A DNA stretch of 64,000 nt from an uncultured Paraglaciecola sp. Lineage in GTDB: Bacteria > Pseudomonadota > Gammaproteobacteria > Enterobacterales > Alteromonadaceae. The DNA is taken from positions 186,001 through 250,000 of the forward strand of contig CANMKA010000002.1 in assembly GCA_947498355.1 (NCBI GenBank). The letters are read 5' to 3'. Under the pieces are notes generated by a model that was given only the letters and a program-made list of their open reading frames with translations, did no database searches and had not been told where the DNA came from. The translations under genes were made by a program, and so were the position numbers. Every line of letters starts with the position of its first letter. Within the stretch, counting starts at the first letter, position 1. Below are positions 18,968-28,005 of the stretch, piece by piece.

Positions 18968-21150
18968 TGTCTATCTCTAATCAAAGCAGAAGAACGTTTT
19001 TAAAAGCCTCTGGATTAACCGCAGGTGGTCTGGTTTTGGGTGTGACTGTACCTAAACACGTGATAGCTGAGCTTTCGTCGGGTGCAGCGGCTGACTTTAA
19101 CCCAAGCGGATTTATTCATATCGCCGAAAATGGCGATACCACCATATATTGTGGTCGTTGTGAAATGGGGCAGGGGATCAGCACAGCGTTGCCAGCAGCG
19201 GTAGCCGATGAACTTGAAGCAGACTGGGGCAGGGTCACAGTCAAACAAGGCGAAGGCAATATTGAGAAATACGGGCGGCAAGATACAGGTGGTTCAGCCA
19301 GTATTCGCATTATGTTTATTCCCATGCGCGAGGCTGGCGCAGCTGCTAAGTTAATGCTGATAAGCGCTGCAGCAAAGGTTTGGAGCGTATCAACTGAACA
19401 CTGCGTGGCGAGTCAGCACCAAGTTAAAAATACTCTAAATGGGCAAACCTTGGGTTACGGGGAATTAGCCAGTATAGCGGCTACTTTTGATGTCCCCAAA
19501 GCGCCACCTCTTAAATCTAAATCTGACTACAAATACATAGGTAAGGGCTTATCTCGCCATAACTTGCCTCAGATAGTCACGGGGCAATTGACCTACGGGG
19601 TCGACACAAAAATGCCTGGGCTAGTATACGGAGCCATAGCTCATTGCCCTGTTTTGGGCGGTAAACTAACAAGCGTAAAAAACAAAGCTGCGGCCTTGGC
19701 TATGACTGGGGTGTTAAAAGTAGTAGAAATCCCCCGCTTTGATGTGCCTTTTGGTTCAATTGGCGGGGTTGCAGTGGTTGCCGATAATACTTGGACTGCG
19801 CAGCAAGCCCTCAAGCTATTAGAGATTAATTGGGATTTAGGACCTAACCAAACCTACGACACCCAAGCTTACAAAGCTCAACTGGTAAAAAATGTCGAAT
19901 CGCCCGCTTTGCTTGGAGCAGAAAGAGGCGATGTGGACCAAGCTTTTGCACAGGCCAGCCAAATAGTAAAAGCGACCTATACGGGGGGGCATGTTTCCCA
20001 TTCGCCTATGGAGCCAAACGCCAGTGTCGTTTGGGTACAAGACGATAGCTGCGAAGTTTGGGCGGCTACCCAAAGCCCAGCAGATATCCAAAAGGTTTTA
20101 GGTCAATATTTAAAACGTGACCCGAAAGATATCTACGTAAATGTAACCATGGCCGGAGGCGCATTTGGGCGTAAATTTAAGTGTGATTATGTGCAAGAGG
20201 CAGCGGCCTTGTCTGTGGCTATGGGCGCTCCCGTGCAGCTCACTTGGTCGCGAGAAGCAGATATGCGAACCGGCTACTTTCATTCAATTAATGCTCAACA
20301 TGTGCAAGCATCGTTAGACGCCGAGGGCAATGTCACTGGTTGGTTACAGCGTATTGCTTTTCCACCTATTGGTTCGTTATTTAACCCTAAAGTAGACCGC
20401 GCCAGTGCCAAGGACATAGGTGAAGTGTTAAATCATCCCTTTGGGTTGAGTAATGTACGTAGTGAATCGGGTGAGGCTCCAGCTCATACACGTATTGGCT
20501 GGTATCGCGCCGTTTACGCGATTTTTTATGGGTTTTCGTTTGGTTCATTTGCCGATGAATTGGCCCATAAAACCAACAAAGATACCTTAACTATGCTGCA
20601 CAACCTCTACGATGCGAATCAGCAGCCCGATAAAAAAGAGCAAGTTATGCGCTCTAAGCGGGCTATCGATTTTACGGCTGAAAAAGCCAATTGGGCTGGG
20701 CGTGGCAGTCTACCTAAAAATCAGGGGTTAGGAATAGCCGTACACTATAGCTTTCAAACCTATGTCGCCATGGCGGTGAGAGTAGAAGTCAACGGAGATG
20801 ACATTAAAGTCCTTGAAGTTGATGCGGTAGTGGACTGCGGGCAAGTGTTGAACATCGACAGCGCTAAAGCGCAAATGGAAGGTGCTGTAGTCATGGGGAT
20901 GGGGTTGACGCTGCGTACCGAAATTGTGTTTCGCAATGGCGCAGTGGTTAATAGCAACTTTCATCAATACCCTGTACTTAGGATCAACGAAATGCCCAAG
21001 GTTAACGTCTATTTTATCGAAAGCGATGCTAAGCCAACTGGCCTAGGTGAGCCCGGACTAGGGCCTTTTGCCCCCGCATTGAGTAATGCTGTGTTTGCCG
21101 CATCTGGCAAGCGATACCGTGACTTACCCTTTAAGCCTATGTCGATTTAG
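18967..21150 (+). CDS. Molybdopterin-binding subunit of a Tat-exported molybdenum hydroxylase (IorB-like)
   Basis: A 727-residue catalytic subunit. It starts with a twin-arginine signal (SRRTFLKASGLTAGGLVLG), so it is exported folded. The family features include GRCEMGQGI, the AMAGGAFGRKF-type cofactor loop, and the active-site Glu in GLGEPGLGPFAPAL near the C terminus. Size, Tat signal and a separate 2Fe-2S subunit without a FAD subunit match isoquinoline 1-oxidoreductase-like or aldehyde-oxidising enzymes that reduce a periplasmic or membrane acceptor. The true substrate is unknown. A longer frame from 18889 lies inside the upstream gene and is rejected. Confidence 0.9.
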   Translation: MSISNQSRRTFLKASGLTAGGLVLGVTVPKHVIAELSSGAAADFNPSGFIHIAENGDTTIYCGRCEMGQGISTALPAAVADELEADWGRVTVKQGEGNIEKYGRQDTGGSASIRIMFIPMREAGAAAKLMLISAAAKVWSVSTEHCVASQHQVKNTLNGQTLGYGELASIAATFDVPKAPPLKSKSDYKYIGKGLSRHNLPQIVTGQLTYGVDTKMPGLVYGAIAHCPVLGGKLTSVKNKAAALAMTGVLKVVEIPRFDVPFGSIGGVAVVADNTWTAQQALKLLEINWDLGPNQTYDTQAYKAQLVKNVESPALLGAERGDVDQAFAQASQIVKATYTGGHVSHSPMEPNASVVWVQDDSCEVWAATQSPADIQKVLGQYLKRDPKDIYVNVTMAGGAFGRKFKCDYVQEAAALSVAMGAPVQLTWSREADMRTGYFHSINAQHVQASLDAEGNVTGWLQRIAFPPIGSLFNPKVDRASAKDIGEVLNHPFGLSNVRSESGEAPAHTRIGWYRAVYAIFYGFSFGSFADELAHKTNKDTLTMLHNLYDANQQPDKKEQVMRSKRAIDFTAEKANWAGRGSLPKNQGLGIAVHYSFQTYVAMAVRVEVNGDDIKVLEVDAVVDCGQVLNIDSAKAQMEGAVVMGMGLTLRTEIVFRNGAVVNSNFHQYPVLRINEMPKVNVYFIESDAKPTGLGEPGLGPFAPALSNAVFAASGKRYRDLPFKPMSI

Positions 21151-21453
21151 ACCGGTATTTGTTAGCGAGTGTTTTGTGCAACTAAAACAGCTCAAATAAA
21201 AACATAGTGTACTTGGACTACTCAGCTGGACTACTCGGTAAGTCGTTTAACAGTTGACTGGCTGTTCGGGTAGTCCTTGTTTTTAAGTCAAGTGCACAAT
21301 AGCGATTTCTCCAGCTGTTCAATGCCTAGTGCAAGCGAGTTAACTTACGGCCAATTTGGGGTGCTGGGCTTTACTTTTTAAGGCAAATAAGCGACTCTGT
21401 AGTCAAATTTTTCGGCTGTTTTCGACTCTCTTTCAGGTAAAATCTCCTTCATT
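21151..21453. other. Intergenic region before nlpI
   Basis: This 303-bp gap holds the terminator at 21228-21286, with a partial duplicate GGACTACTC just upstream (about 21215-21223). The nlpI promoter must lie in the right half, but I cannot place it with confidence. Confidence 0.35.
21228..21286 (+). terminator. Rho-independent terminator of the molybdenum hydroxylase operon
   Basis: GGACTACTCG pairs with CGGGTAGTCC (one G-U) around an inner AACAG/CTGTT hairpin, followed by TTGTTTTT. It lies about 80 bp after the stop codon. Confidence 0.7.
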
Positions 21454-22365
21454 ATGCAAAACATTATCTTGTTATTTATCGTCGGCAGTGCGCTACTTTC
21501 GAGTTGTGCCAACCAGTTTCAAACCTCGTCTAGTACCAGTCAAATGAGTAACTTACTGCTTGCTGAGCCTGCGCCAATGAATCCTAAATCACAGTTGGCC
21601 ATTGCCCGTTACAGCCATATTTTGACCAGTGCCGAATTAGACGACGAGCAACGTGCTCAAGTCCATTTGCAGCGAGGGACGTATTACGACAGCCTAGGTT
21701 TATCTGGATTGGCCCAATACGATTACAATCAGGCTATTCAGTTAAAAAGTGATTTGGCCAGAGCCTATAACTCTATTGGCGTGCATTACACTCAACAGAT
21801 GAACTTCATTCAGGCGTATGAATCATTTGATGCCACACTCGATATAGATCCGAGTTTAGACTTTGCTTTTTTAAATCGAGGTATTGCGCTGTACTATGGT
21901 GGGCGCCCACAATTGGCCAGCGATGATTTAGATACATTTTACAATAAAAATAAAGCCGATCCACTGCGCGCCGTGTGGCGTTATTTAGCGCAAAGCGACA
22001 TTGATAAAGCGTCCGCAATGGCTAGCCTAGCGGTCATTCGACCCGAACTCAGCGACGAAAATTGGGCAACCTATATAGTCGATTTGTTTTTAGGAGAAGT
22101 CACAGAAAATCAGGTGCTTGGTGCCCTCATTCAAGGTGTCACTAGTCAGCAGCAGCTTACCTATCGTTTGTGTGAAGCCTATTTTTACTTGGGTAAATAT
22201 CACGTTGAACAGGGCAATAGCGGTATTGCGTCTAACTATTTTAAATTGTCTTTGAGCACCAATGTTTTTGAATATATTGAGCATAGATACGCTCGCTTAG
22301 AATTAGGCCGATTACGTGAGAAAAGCGCTGCTATCAACGATTTAGAGCCTAGCCAAGTACAGTAA
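21454..22365 (+). CDS. nlpI: Lipoprotein NlpI
   Basis: A 303-residue TPR lipoprotein (LLSSCAN lipobox, Cys 18). NlpI is an outer-membrane-anchored adaptor that brings the protease Prc and peptidoglycan endopeptidases together. The TPR motifs (HLQRGTYYDSLGLSGLAQYD, ARAYNSIGVHYTQQMNF, AFLNRGIALYYGGRPQLA) and the length match the family. The next gene, five bases downstream, encodes a membrane-anchored metallopeptidase, which may point to a shared role in cell-wall turnover. Confidence 0.85.
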   Translation: MQNIILLFIVGSALLSSCANQFQTSSSTSQMSNLLLAEPAPMNPKSQLAIARYSHILTSAELDDEQRAQVHLQRGTYYDSLGLSGLAQYDYNQAIQLKSDLARAYNSIGVHYTQQMNFIQAYESFDATLDIDPSLDFAFLNRGIALYYGGRPQLASDDLDTFYNKNKADPLRAVWRYLAQSDIDKASAMASLAVIRPELSDENWATYIVDLFLGEVTENQVLGALIQGVTSQQQLTYRLCEAYFYLGKYHVEQGNSGIASNYFKLSLSTNVFEYIEHRYARLELGRLREKSAAINDLEPSQVQ

Positions 22366-22370
22366 ATACC

Positions 22371-23408
22371 ATGCCAACCTTTATACTGAGGACGGCTTGG
22401 CTTATCGCTGCGTTGAGCTTTGGGGGGCTACTGTATACATGGCTTACTCCTGAGCCAACCATGCGAGTTGAACCTAAGCCAGAGGTGGTCGCGCCAAACT
22501 TAAATCAAGCCCTCGATTTATGGAACAATAAACAAAGGGCTGCAGCAGTGAATATGCTGGATAACCTTGTTGAAAATAGCTTTGATCAAAATCTGCTTAC
22601 CTACCATTTTTATTTATCGCATGCTTTAAACCGGACCCTGTATCAGTTCATTGCTGAGCAAGCCAAGGTTGACGAAACATGCCAACAAAACCTGTTATTG
22701 GTTGCCAGTAGCTTAGCCTCGTTGCAGCAAGCGGAGGCGTTCAAGGCTAAATTTGCCAAAGACTTACGCTTTTCGACTTTACCTATTTGTCTGCAACCTA
22801 CGGTTTTCTTTGATCCTAGAGGACTAAAATGTGAGGTGAATGCCGCTGTAAACCAACGTGTGAGTTGCGATTTATCGGTTTTGGCTACATACCTAAAGGG
22901 CCTAGAGTTTACGCATTTGGTGTTGTTTACTGAGCAAGGTAAAGCTTATGTACGCAACGGGATTATGTTTTTAGACAAAAAAGATAGTTACGATGTGTTT
23001 ATTCACGAACTGGCGCATTTTGCTGGATTCGCCGACGAATACCCGTTAAGTAAATCACTCGCCGATAAAATATGTGGTAGCCGGAATGTGCCAAACTTAA
23101 GGTTTGCTAGGAGTGATGGTCATGAGGTTAGTTTACATAACTATCCTACTGACAGCTTAAGTAAAGCTAGAACGTGTGACCAACATGAACTTCAAGCTTA
23201 TAAATTATCGCCTAAGCTCACTTTTATGGAATTTCACGACTTGGCTTATATCCCCCAGAGCTACAAACAAGCATGGGTTGAGCAATTGAGCGACAGAAGT
23301 ACCTTGCCCTCGGCTCATGTTAATTTTGCACAACACTATCAGGACAAGGATAACGCAGAAGAGAGCCAATTTTGGTGGCAGTTGTATCAGGCCTACTTGA
23401 AACTTTAG
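22371..23408 (+). CDS. Membrane-anchored putative zinc metallopeptidase
   Basis: A 345-residue protein with one N-terminal TM or uncleaved signal (residues about 5-24) and a periplasmic domain. The zinc motif HELAHFAGFADEYPL (residues about 214-228) is of the HExxH type, with the later Glu in ADEY a candidate third ligand. I do not recognise a named family. It starts five bases after nlpI and so is almost certainly co-transcribed with it. Metal-dependent proteolysis in the periplasm is an inference from the motif. Confidence 0.65.
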   Translation: MPTFILRTAWLIAALSFGGLLYTWLTPEPTMRVEPKPEVVAPNLNQALDLWNNKQRAAAVNMLDNLVENSFDQNLLTYHFYLSHALNRTLYQFIAEQAKVDETCQQNLLLVASSLASLQQAEAFKAKFAKDLRFSTLPICLQPTVFFDPRGLKCEVNAAVNQRVSCDLSVLATYLKGLEFTHLVLFTEQGKAYVRNGIMFLDKKDSYDVFIHELAHFAGFADEYPLSKSLADKICGSRNVPNLRFARSDGHEVSLHNYPTDSLSKARTCDQHELQAYKLSPKLTFMEFHDLAYIPQSYKQAWVEQLSDRSTLPSAHVNFAQHYQDKDNAEESQFWWQLYQAYLKL

Positions 23409-23472
23409 TCCATGCCTTTATAGCGTCTTATCTTATGCTAATTGGAATTGTGTCATTTGCGTGACAGTTTGG

Positions 23473-23478
23473 TATAAT
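23473..23478 (+). promoter_or_regulatory. Candidate -10 element of nadA
   Basis: A consensus TATAAT lies 39 bp before the nadA start codon. A TTGTGT hexamer 19 bp further upstream (23448-23453) is a possible but widely spaced -35 element. Confidence 0.4.
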
Positions 23479-23516
23479 AATCGAACGTTCAGTTTTATCC
23501 CCCAGCATTTGAAATT

Positions 23517-24575
23517 ATGTCCCAGCACGTACAAGTTGAAACGGTAGATTATCCGTTTCCTGCTAAACCTATTCCGTTATCTGTCAGTCAGCAACAAGCT
23601 TATGTGAAAGACATCAAGGCGCTTTTAAAGCAAAGAAACGCTGTGCTCGTCGCGCATTATTACACTGATCCAGAAATCCAAGCCTTAGCCGAGGAAACCG
23701 GCGGCTGTATTTCAGACTCATTAGAAATGGCTCGATTTGGCCGTGATTGTGAAGCCGATACCTTGATTGTTGCTGGGGTGAGGTTTATGGGCGAGACAGC
23801 AAAAATCTTGAGCCCAGAAAAAACCGTGTTAATGCCTACTTTAGAAGCCACATGCTCTTTAGATATAGGTTGCCCAGCGAAAGAGTTTTCTGCATTTTGT
23901 GACGCTCACCCAGATCACACAGTTGTGGTCTACGCTAACACCTCAGCAGCAGTAAAAGCCCGAGCCGATTGGGTGGTCACTTCAAGCATTGCTCTAGAAA
24001 TTGTCGAACATCTCGATGCCCTAGGCGAAAAGATTATTTGGGGCCCAGACCGACATTTAGGTGCGTACATTCAAAAACAAACCGGTGCCGATATGTTGTT
24101 ATGGCAAGGCGAATGTATTGTTCATGATGAGTTTTCTGCAAAAGCACTGAACGATATGCGCCATTTGCACCCAGATGCAGGGATACTTGTTCATCCCGAA
24201 TCACCAGCAAGTGTAGTTGCATTGGCCGATGCGGTAGGTTCAACAACGCAATTGATCAACGCCGCTCAGTCTTTGCCTCACGAGAAATTTATCGTAGCCA
24301 CCGACCGCGGCATTTTTTACAAAATGCAGCACGCAGCACCCAACAAAGAATTGCTCGAAGCACCAACAGGAGGCAATGGCGCTACCTGTAAAAGCTGCGC
24401 TCATTGCCCATGGATGGCCATGAATGGTTTAGATGCCATTAAGCAGTCATTAGTTGCAGAAAATGGCCACGAGATATTCGTAGATGAACAACTTAGGCAA
24501 CAAGCGCTAGTGCCACTAAACCGCATGTTAGATTTCTCGGCCCAAATGAAAATGAAGGTCACAGGAAACGCCTAA
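23517..24575 (+). CDS. nadA: Quinolinate synthase
   Basis: A 352-residue cytoplasmic enzyme that condenses iminoaspartate with dihydroxyacetone phosphate to make quinolinate in de novo NAD synthesis. Recognisable parts are [31 protein letters not shown], the cluster-ligand Cys in [11 protein letters not shown] and [11 protein letters not shown], and the last conserved cysteines in [15 protein letters not shown], whose first Cys-x2-Cys-x2-Cys pattern binds the 4Fe-4S cluster. The gene is monocistronic and followed by a tRNA gene. Confidence 0.96.
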   Translation: MSQHVQVETVDYPFPAKPIPLSVSQQQAYVKDIKALLKQRNAVLVAHYYTDPEIQALAEETGGCISDSLEMARFGRDCEADTLIVAGVRFMGETAKILSPEKTVLMPTLEATCSLDIGCPAKEFSAFCDAHPDHTVVVYANTSAAVKARADWVVTSSIALEIVEHLDALGEKIIWGPDRHLGAYIQKQTGADMLLWQGECIVHDEFSAKALNDMRHLHPDAGILVHPESPASVVALADAVGSTTQLINAAQSLPHEKFIVATDRGIFYKMQHAAPNKELLEAPTGGNGATCKSCAHCPWMAMNGLDAIKQSLVAENGHEIFVDEQLRQQALVPLNRMLDFSAQMKMKVTGNA

Positions 24576-24758
24576 CATCTTTAATCACTAAAATTGGCGG
24601 TTTTCCTTGATTCACCGCCAAGATTTCCCTACCATACGCCGCGTTCAGAAACTCATGTAGAGCGTTGAACCCAGCGGTTATGTATAAATCCCGTATGTCG
24701 AGGGCCGAAGCGTAATTGATTAACAACTTCGAAAGACGACGAAAAAATACAACAATTT

Positions 24759-24849
24759 GGAGAGATGGCTGAGTGGCTGAAGGCGCACGCCTGGAAAGTG
24801 TGTATACGTTTATAGCGTATCGAGGGTTCGAATCCCTCTCTCTCCGCCA
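24759..24849 (+). tRNA. tRNA-Ser (GGA)
   Basis: A 91-nt serine tRNA. The acceptor stem is GGAGAGA/TCTCTCC with discriminator G and encoded CCA. The anticodon stem CACGC/GTGTG carries the loop CTGGAAA, giving anticodon GGA (reads UCC and UCU). A long variable arm (ATACG/CGTAT stem) and the T arm GAGGG-TTCGAAT-CCCTC confirm the serine class. It is immediately followed by a strong terminator. Confidence 0.97.
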
Positions 24850-24852
24850 AAT

Positions 24853-24897
24853 AAACGAAAAAGCCCCCGCGTAGTTTGCGGGGGCTTTTTCGTTTAT
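24853..24897 (+). terminator. Rho-independent terminator of tRNA-Ser
   Basis: AAACGAAAAAGCCCCCGC and its exact complement flank a 7-nt loop (GTAGTTT), four bases after the CCA end; the descending arm contains TTTTT. The right arm is also the first part of the 327-bp repeat unit. Confidence 0.93.
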
Positions 24898-25202
24898 ACG
24901 GAGCTGAGTCGGGATGAGAAGCCTCGCGGTTCGACCAATCGTCGGGAACGATTGGCAACGCCGAAGGCGCACGCAGTGGCAAATACAGGGAAGTATTTGA
25001 TTGAATCCCGGACGGCAGGTTTGCGATTTTTTTGTATTTGGCGGAGAGAGAGGTCTTGGTTCGGACCCTGTGTTCGACAAATTTGTCGGGAACAAATTTG
25101 GACATGCGCAGCATGGTCGCGTAGCGACGAAATGCATGGACGCATTTCGCAATCCCTCTGACCGATAGTCTGATCATTTTGATTGAATCCCGAACGGTAG
25201 AC
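24876..25202. repeat. 327-bp tandem repeat, copy 1
   Basis: The unit begins with the right arm of the tRNA terminator (TTGCGGGGGCTTTTTCG). It contains at least five hairpins: 24935-24955, 24980-24999, 25078-25100, 25116-25128 and 25129-25148. Four of these have unrelated stems but closely similar loops centred on GGGA or TGGA. A GATTGAATCCC-type phrase occurs twice, at about 25000 and 25180. Open frames on both strands here (with fragments reading RERDSNPR-like) are artefacts of the tRNA-like sequence, not genes. Confidence 0.95.
25035..25053 (-). repeat. Inverted fragment of the tRNA-Ser 3' end
   Basis: These 19 bases are the exact reverse complement of 24835-24853, that is, the end of the T arm, the acceptor strand, CCA and four downstream bases. 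The same fragment recurs at 25362-25380 in copy 2. Confidence 0.9.
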
Positions 25203-25529
25203 TTGCGGGGGCTTTTTCGTTTATACGGAGCTGAGTCGGGATGAGAAGCCTCGCGGTTCGACCAATCGTCGGGAACGATTGGCAACGCCGAAGGCGCACG
25301 CAGTGGCAAATACAGGGAAGTATTTGATTGAATCTCGAACGGCAGTTATGCGATTTTTTTGTATTTGGCGGAGAGAGAGGTCTTGGTTCGGACCCTGTGT
25401 TCGACAAATTTGTCGGGAACAAATTTGGACATGCGCAGCATGGTCGCGAAGCGACGAAATGCAGGGACGCATTTCGCAATCCCTCTGACCGATAGTCTGA
25501 TCACTTTGATTGAATCCCGAACGGCAGAC
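25203..25529. repeat. 327-bp tandem repeat, copy 2
   Basis: Nearly identical to copy 1, at exactly 327 bp spacing. Differences are scattered single bases, including loop changes: GTCGC-gta-GCGAC becomes GTCGC-gaa-GCGAC, and ATGGA becomes AGGGA. Stems are unchanged in these hairpins. Confidence 0.95.
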
Positions 25530-25653
25530 TTGCGGGGGCTTTTTCGTTTATACGGAGCTGAGTCGGGATGAGAAGCCTCGCGGTTCGACCAATCGTCGGG
25601 AACGATTGGCAACGCCGAAGGCGCACGCAGTGGCAAATACATGGGTGTATTTG
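25530..25653. repeat. 327-bp tandem repeat, copy 3 (truncated)
   Basis: The first ~120 bp of the unit, ending at the CAAATAC...GTATTTG hairpin, whose loop is here ATGGGT instead of AGGGAA. Similarity to the array stops straight after this hairpin. Confidence 0.9.
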
Positions 25654-25824
25654 AAGTACCTTTCCTCTATATGCTAAATGCCACTGAGAAGTAAACAATG
25701 CTAAATCAGAGCAGGGATTTAGCGTGGTTAATCTTTGTGATCCAGTCCTAAGGTAGATTAAGTGGCGTATTGGCTATGCGAATTTTGGGGCTGCCACAGA
25801 ATTCTGAACGCTCTCCTTTGCAAA

Positions 25825-26616
25825 TCACGAGAGTGTATATCTGCACTTCGGAAAGCTGCTACACCCGAAGAATTTATTACCAGCATTAGGTCCTCTCTTA
25901 GCTACTCGCGAGACCAAATCAGAGTGACATTTTGGGCATTTTTTCACGGCTGATGATGGCCTAGCTGGCTCTGGACTCGCGCGGCCTTGTGCATCTTCAA
26001 CATGCACGTCTTTTATAATTGACAATAACTCGTTACCGTCAACAAGCTGAACAGGCAGGTTAGCGGCAAAGGCGATGGCTTCCTTTGTGTAGTCACCAGA
26101 GCAAACCACAAAAACAGATTTTGCTGATGACGCTTTCAGTACACCAAACATTTCTCGAACAACTGCGATACCAATTTTCGATTTGCGCCACTGCTTGCAT
26201 TGTACGATGTGCGTTTCACCCTCTTTTTTTAACAGTAAATCGATTCCTCCGTCTGCTCCCTCAACCATATTCTCAGCAACAGAATATCCTTTGCGCCGAA
26301 ACGCCTCGCCTACGAGTATTTCAAACTCTTGCCATGAAAGTGCTTTGAGCGTATCGATACTTTTTTGTTGAGCGAGGAGTTTTGCTCTTTTGTTTCGCAT
26401 AAAGATAGACGCGATGGCTGGGATCAGGAATAGCCCCCCAAAAAACGGCGCAATGTTTTTACCTGCTTGAGTAAGCATGGATAAAAACGGGTTGTCAGAA
26501 GCTAGCGCAGGAAATACGTAACTTAAGCAAAGGTAAACGACCAGCCCGCTAAGAACACTAACCCACCAAGGTAGGTATGATAAAACGGTAAATAGTGGTG
26601 GATCTTTTTTACTCAA
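25825..26616 (-). CDS. Membrane-anchored Mrr-like restriction endonuclease with topoisomerase-type zinc finger
   Basis: A 263-residue protein. Two TM helices lie in the first ~70 residues. A PD-(D/E)xK nuclease domain of the Mrr type follows (FEILVGEAFRRKGY, then GADGGIDLLL and HIVQCKQW supplying the Asp and Q-x-K catalytic residues). The C terminus is a C4 zinc finger of topoisomerase I type (CPKCHSDLV...FFGCSSFPKCRYTL). The likely start is a TTG at 26616. It lies next to a tRNA-associated repeat array, a place where acquired genes often sit, but no integrase is present. Cleavage of foreign or modified DNA is inferred from the family. Confidence 0.82.
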   Translation of the reverse strand: MSKKDPPLFTVLSYLPWWVSVLSGLVVYLCLSYVFPALASDNPFLSMLTQAGKNIAPFFGGLFLIPAIASIFMRNKRAKLLAQQKSIDTLKALSWQEFEILVGEAFRRKGYSVAENMVEGADGGIDLLLKKEGETHIVQCKQWRKSKIGIAVVREMFGVLKASSAKSVFVVCSGDYTKEAIAFAANLPVQLVDGNELLSIIKDVHVEDAQGRASPEPARPSSAVKKCPKCHSDLVSRVAKRGPNAGNKFFGCSSFPKCRYTLS

Positions 26617-26866
26617 AATTGTTCAACCTTAAGGGATAGATAGATTGCTAAGTGCGTATTGTTGAATTTCTGTAACTTGCAAACAATAGACTAGTAAATT
26701 AATAGGTATAAGATCTGATATTTGAATAACGTGTTTGAAAAAAGTAGGTCTTCAAGGCAAAGTAGCCCTAGATAGTAATGCAACCGTGAGATAGAACATG
26801 CTAAACAACTACGGCCTTTTTCTACCTCTTTCTAGATTATTTTTGAGGCTCCCTAAAAGGTCTGTC

Positions 26867-27778
26867 ATGCAACATAGAAACCTCCTCGTTGGACTCGTTT
26901 TGTTGTGTTTCTCTGCGCACGGCTTTGCTAGTTGTTTACATAAAGGTGTAGCGTTGCAAGTACTTGGCTCTGGTGGCCCAGAGTTAGATGACGATCGAAA
27001 CTCATCAGGTTATCTAATTTGGGTCAACGGAAAAAGTCGGTTGCTTGTTGATGCAGGTTCTGGCACCAGTGTGGCTTTTGGCGAAGCTAAAGGTAGGTTT
27101 GAAGAGTTACGGGCGGTTTTACTAACACACTTGCACGTTGACCATGCTCAAGACCTCCCCGCGTTTGTGAAAGGCAGCTTTTTCACTTCTAGACAGCAAA
27201 ATTTATTGGTAATGGGCCCAGATGGTAATAGGCGCATGCCAGCTACCACTGAGTTCATTGAGCGCTTGTTTGGTAAAGATGGCGCTTTCCCTTATTTGAA
27301 TGATTATGTCGATGCTGAGCAACAAAACGATTATCACCTTATCGGTAAGAACATGCCATTAACCAGAGGAGAGGTGACTCGTTATGCAATAGATAAAGAT
27401 ATTACCGTCAGCGCTACAGCTGTTCATCATGGTCCTATTGCTGCGGTTGCTTGGAAAGTTGATGTTGGAGGTTGCACTATGGTGTTTTCTGGCGATCTGA
27501 GTAATGAATATGGTGTGCTAAAAACCTTCGCGGCGGGTGCAGATTTATTAATTGCCAATGCTGCTGTTCCCGAACATGCTGGTGTAGCGGCTAAAAATTT
27601 ACATATGACACCCCTCGAAATCGCGCAGATTGCGAAACAGGCGAAAGTTAAAAAGCTTCTCTTATCTCACTTTATGAAGCGCACTTTGTCTAACCAGCAA
27701 GCCATTTACAAAACTATCACTGAGCAATATCTTGGCTCTGTGATATTGGCTGAAGATGGCATGAATATAAGGTTATAG
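26867..27778 (+). CDS. Exported metallo-beta-lactamase-fold hydrolase
   Basis: A 303-residue periplasmic enzyme. The signal peptide (MQHRNLLVGLVLLCFSAHGFA) sets the start at 26867, with AAAGG upstream; the frame is open 23 codons further. The metal motif is THLHVDHAQDLPAF, with later ligands in VHHGPIAAVAW and FSGDLS and a final LLSHFM. The LGSGGPELDDDRNSSGYLI start resembles the arylsulfatase/RNase Z-like branch. The substrate is unknown; neighbouring lyase and sulfatase genes make a sulfate- or phosphoester possible. Confidence 0.83.
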   Translation: MQHRNLLVGLVLLCFSAHGFASCLHKGVALQVLGSGGPELDDDRNSSGYLIWVNGKSRLLVDAGSGTSVAFGEAKGRFEELRAVLLTHLHVDHAQDLPAFVKGSFFTSRQQNLLVMGPDGNRRMPATTEFIERLFGKDGAFPYLNDYVDAEQQNDYHLIGKNMPLTRGEVTRYAIDKDITVSATAVHHGPIAAVAWKVDVGGCTMVFSGDLSNEYGVLKTFAAGADLLIANAAVPEHAGVAAKNLHMTPLEIAQIAKQAKVKKLLLSHFMKRTLSNQQAIYKTITEQYLGSVILAEDGMNIRL

Positions 27779-28005
27779 TCGGCTTTGTGTGGTTTTTTGC
27801 TCTGCTTTAACGGCATCATTTTTGATGTCTGACCTTTGACTTTACTGCTTCTTCGGCTTGTTGAGCCTTTGGCATACTATATTGTAGCTAAATAAATTAC
27901 GGAGCAGAAAACCCCTTCTGAGCATATTTTAAAGTACGGCATTGATGGTATTCACTCCCTTGGTCATCTAGTATACGGTTAATCCAGCTAAGAGCTTGTT
28001 ACATA

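Noticed and set aside
24876..25653. Possible CRISPR array
   Set aside because: The repeat is 327 bp with no short unique spacers, and no cas genes are present.
24559..25698. Many open frames on both strands through the tRNA and repeat array, up to 218 codons
   Set aside because: They repeat with the 327-bp unit, cross the tRNA gene and terminator, include the RERDSNPR-type translation of a reversed tRNA, and have no starts with ribosome-binding sites.
24759..26616. Genomic island using tRNA-Ser as attachment site
   Set aside because: No integrase and no direct repeat of the tRNA 3' end was found; the only copies of that end are inverted and within the array.
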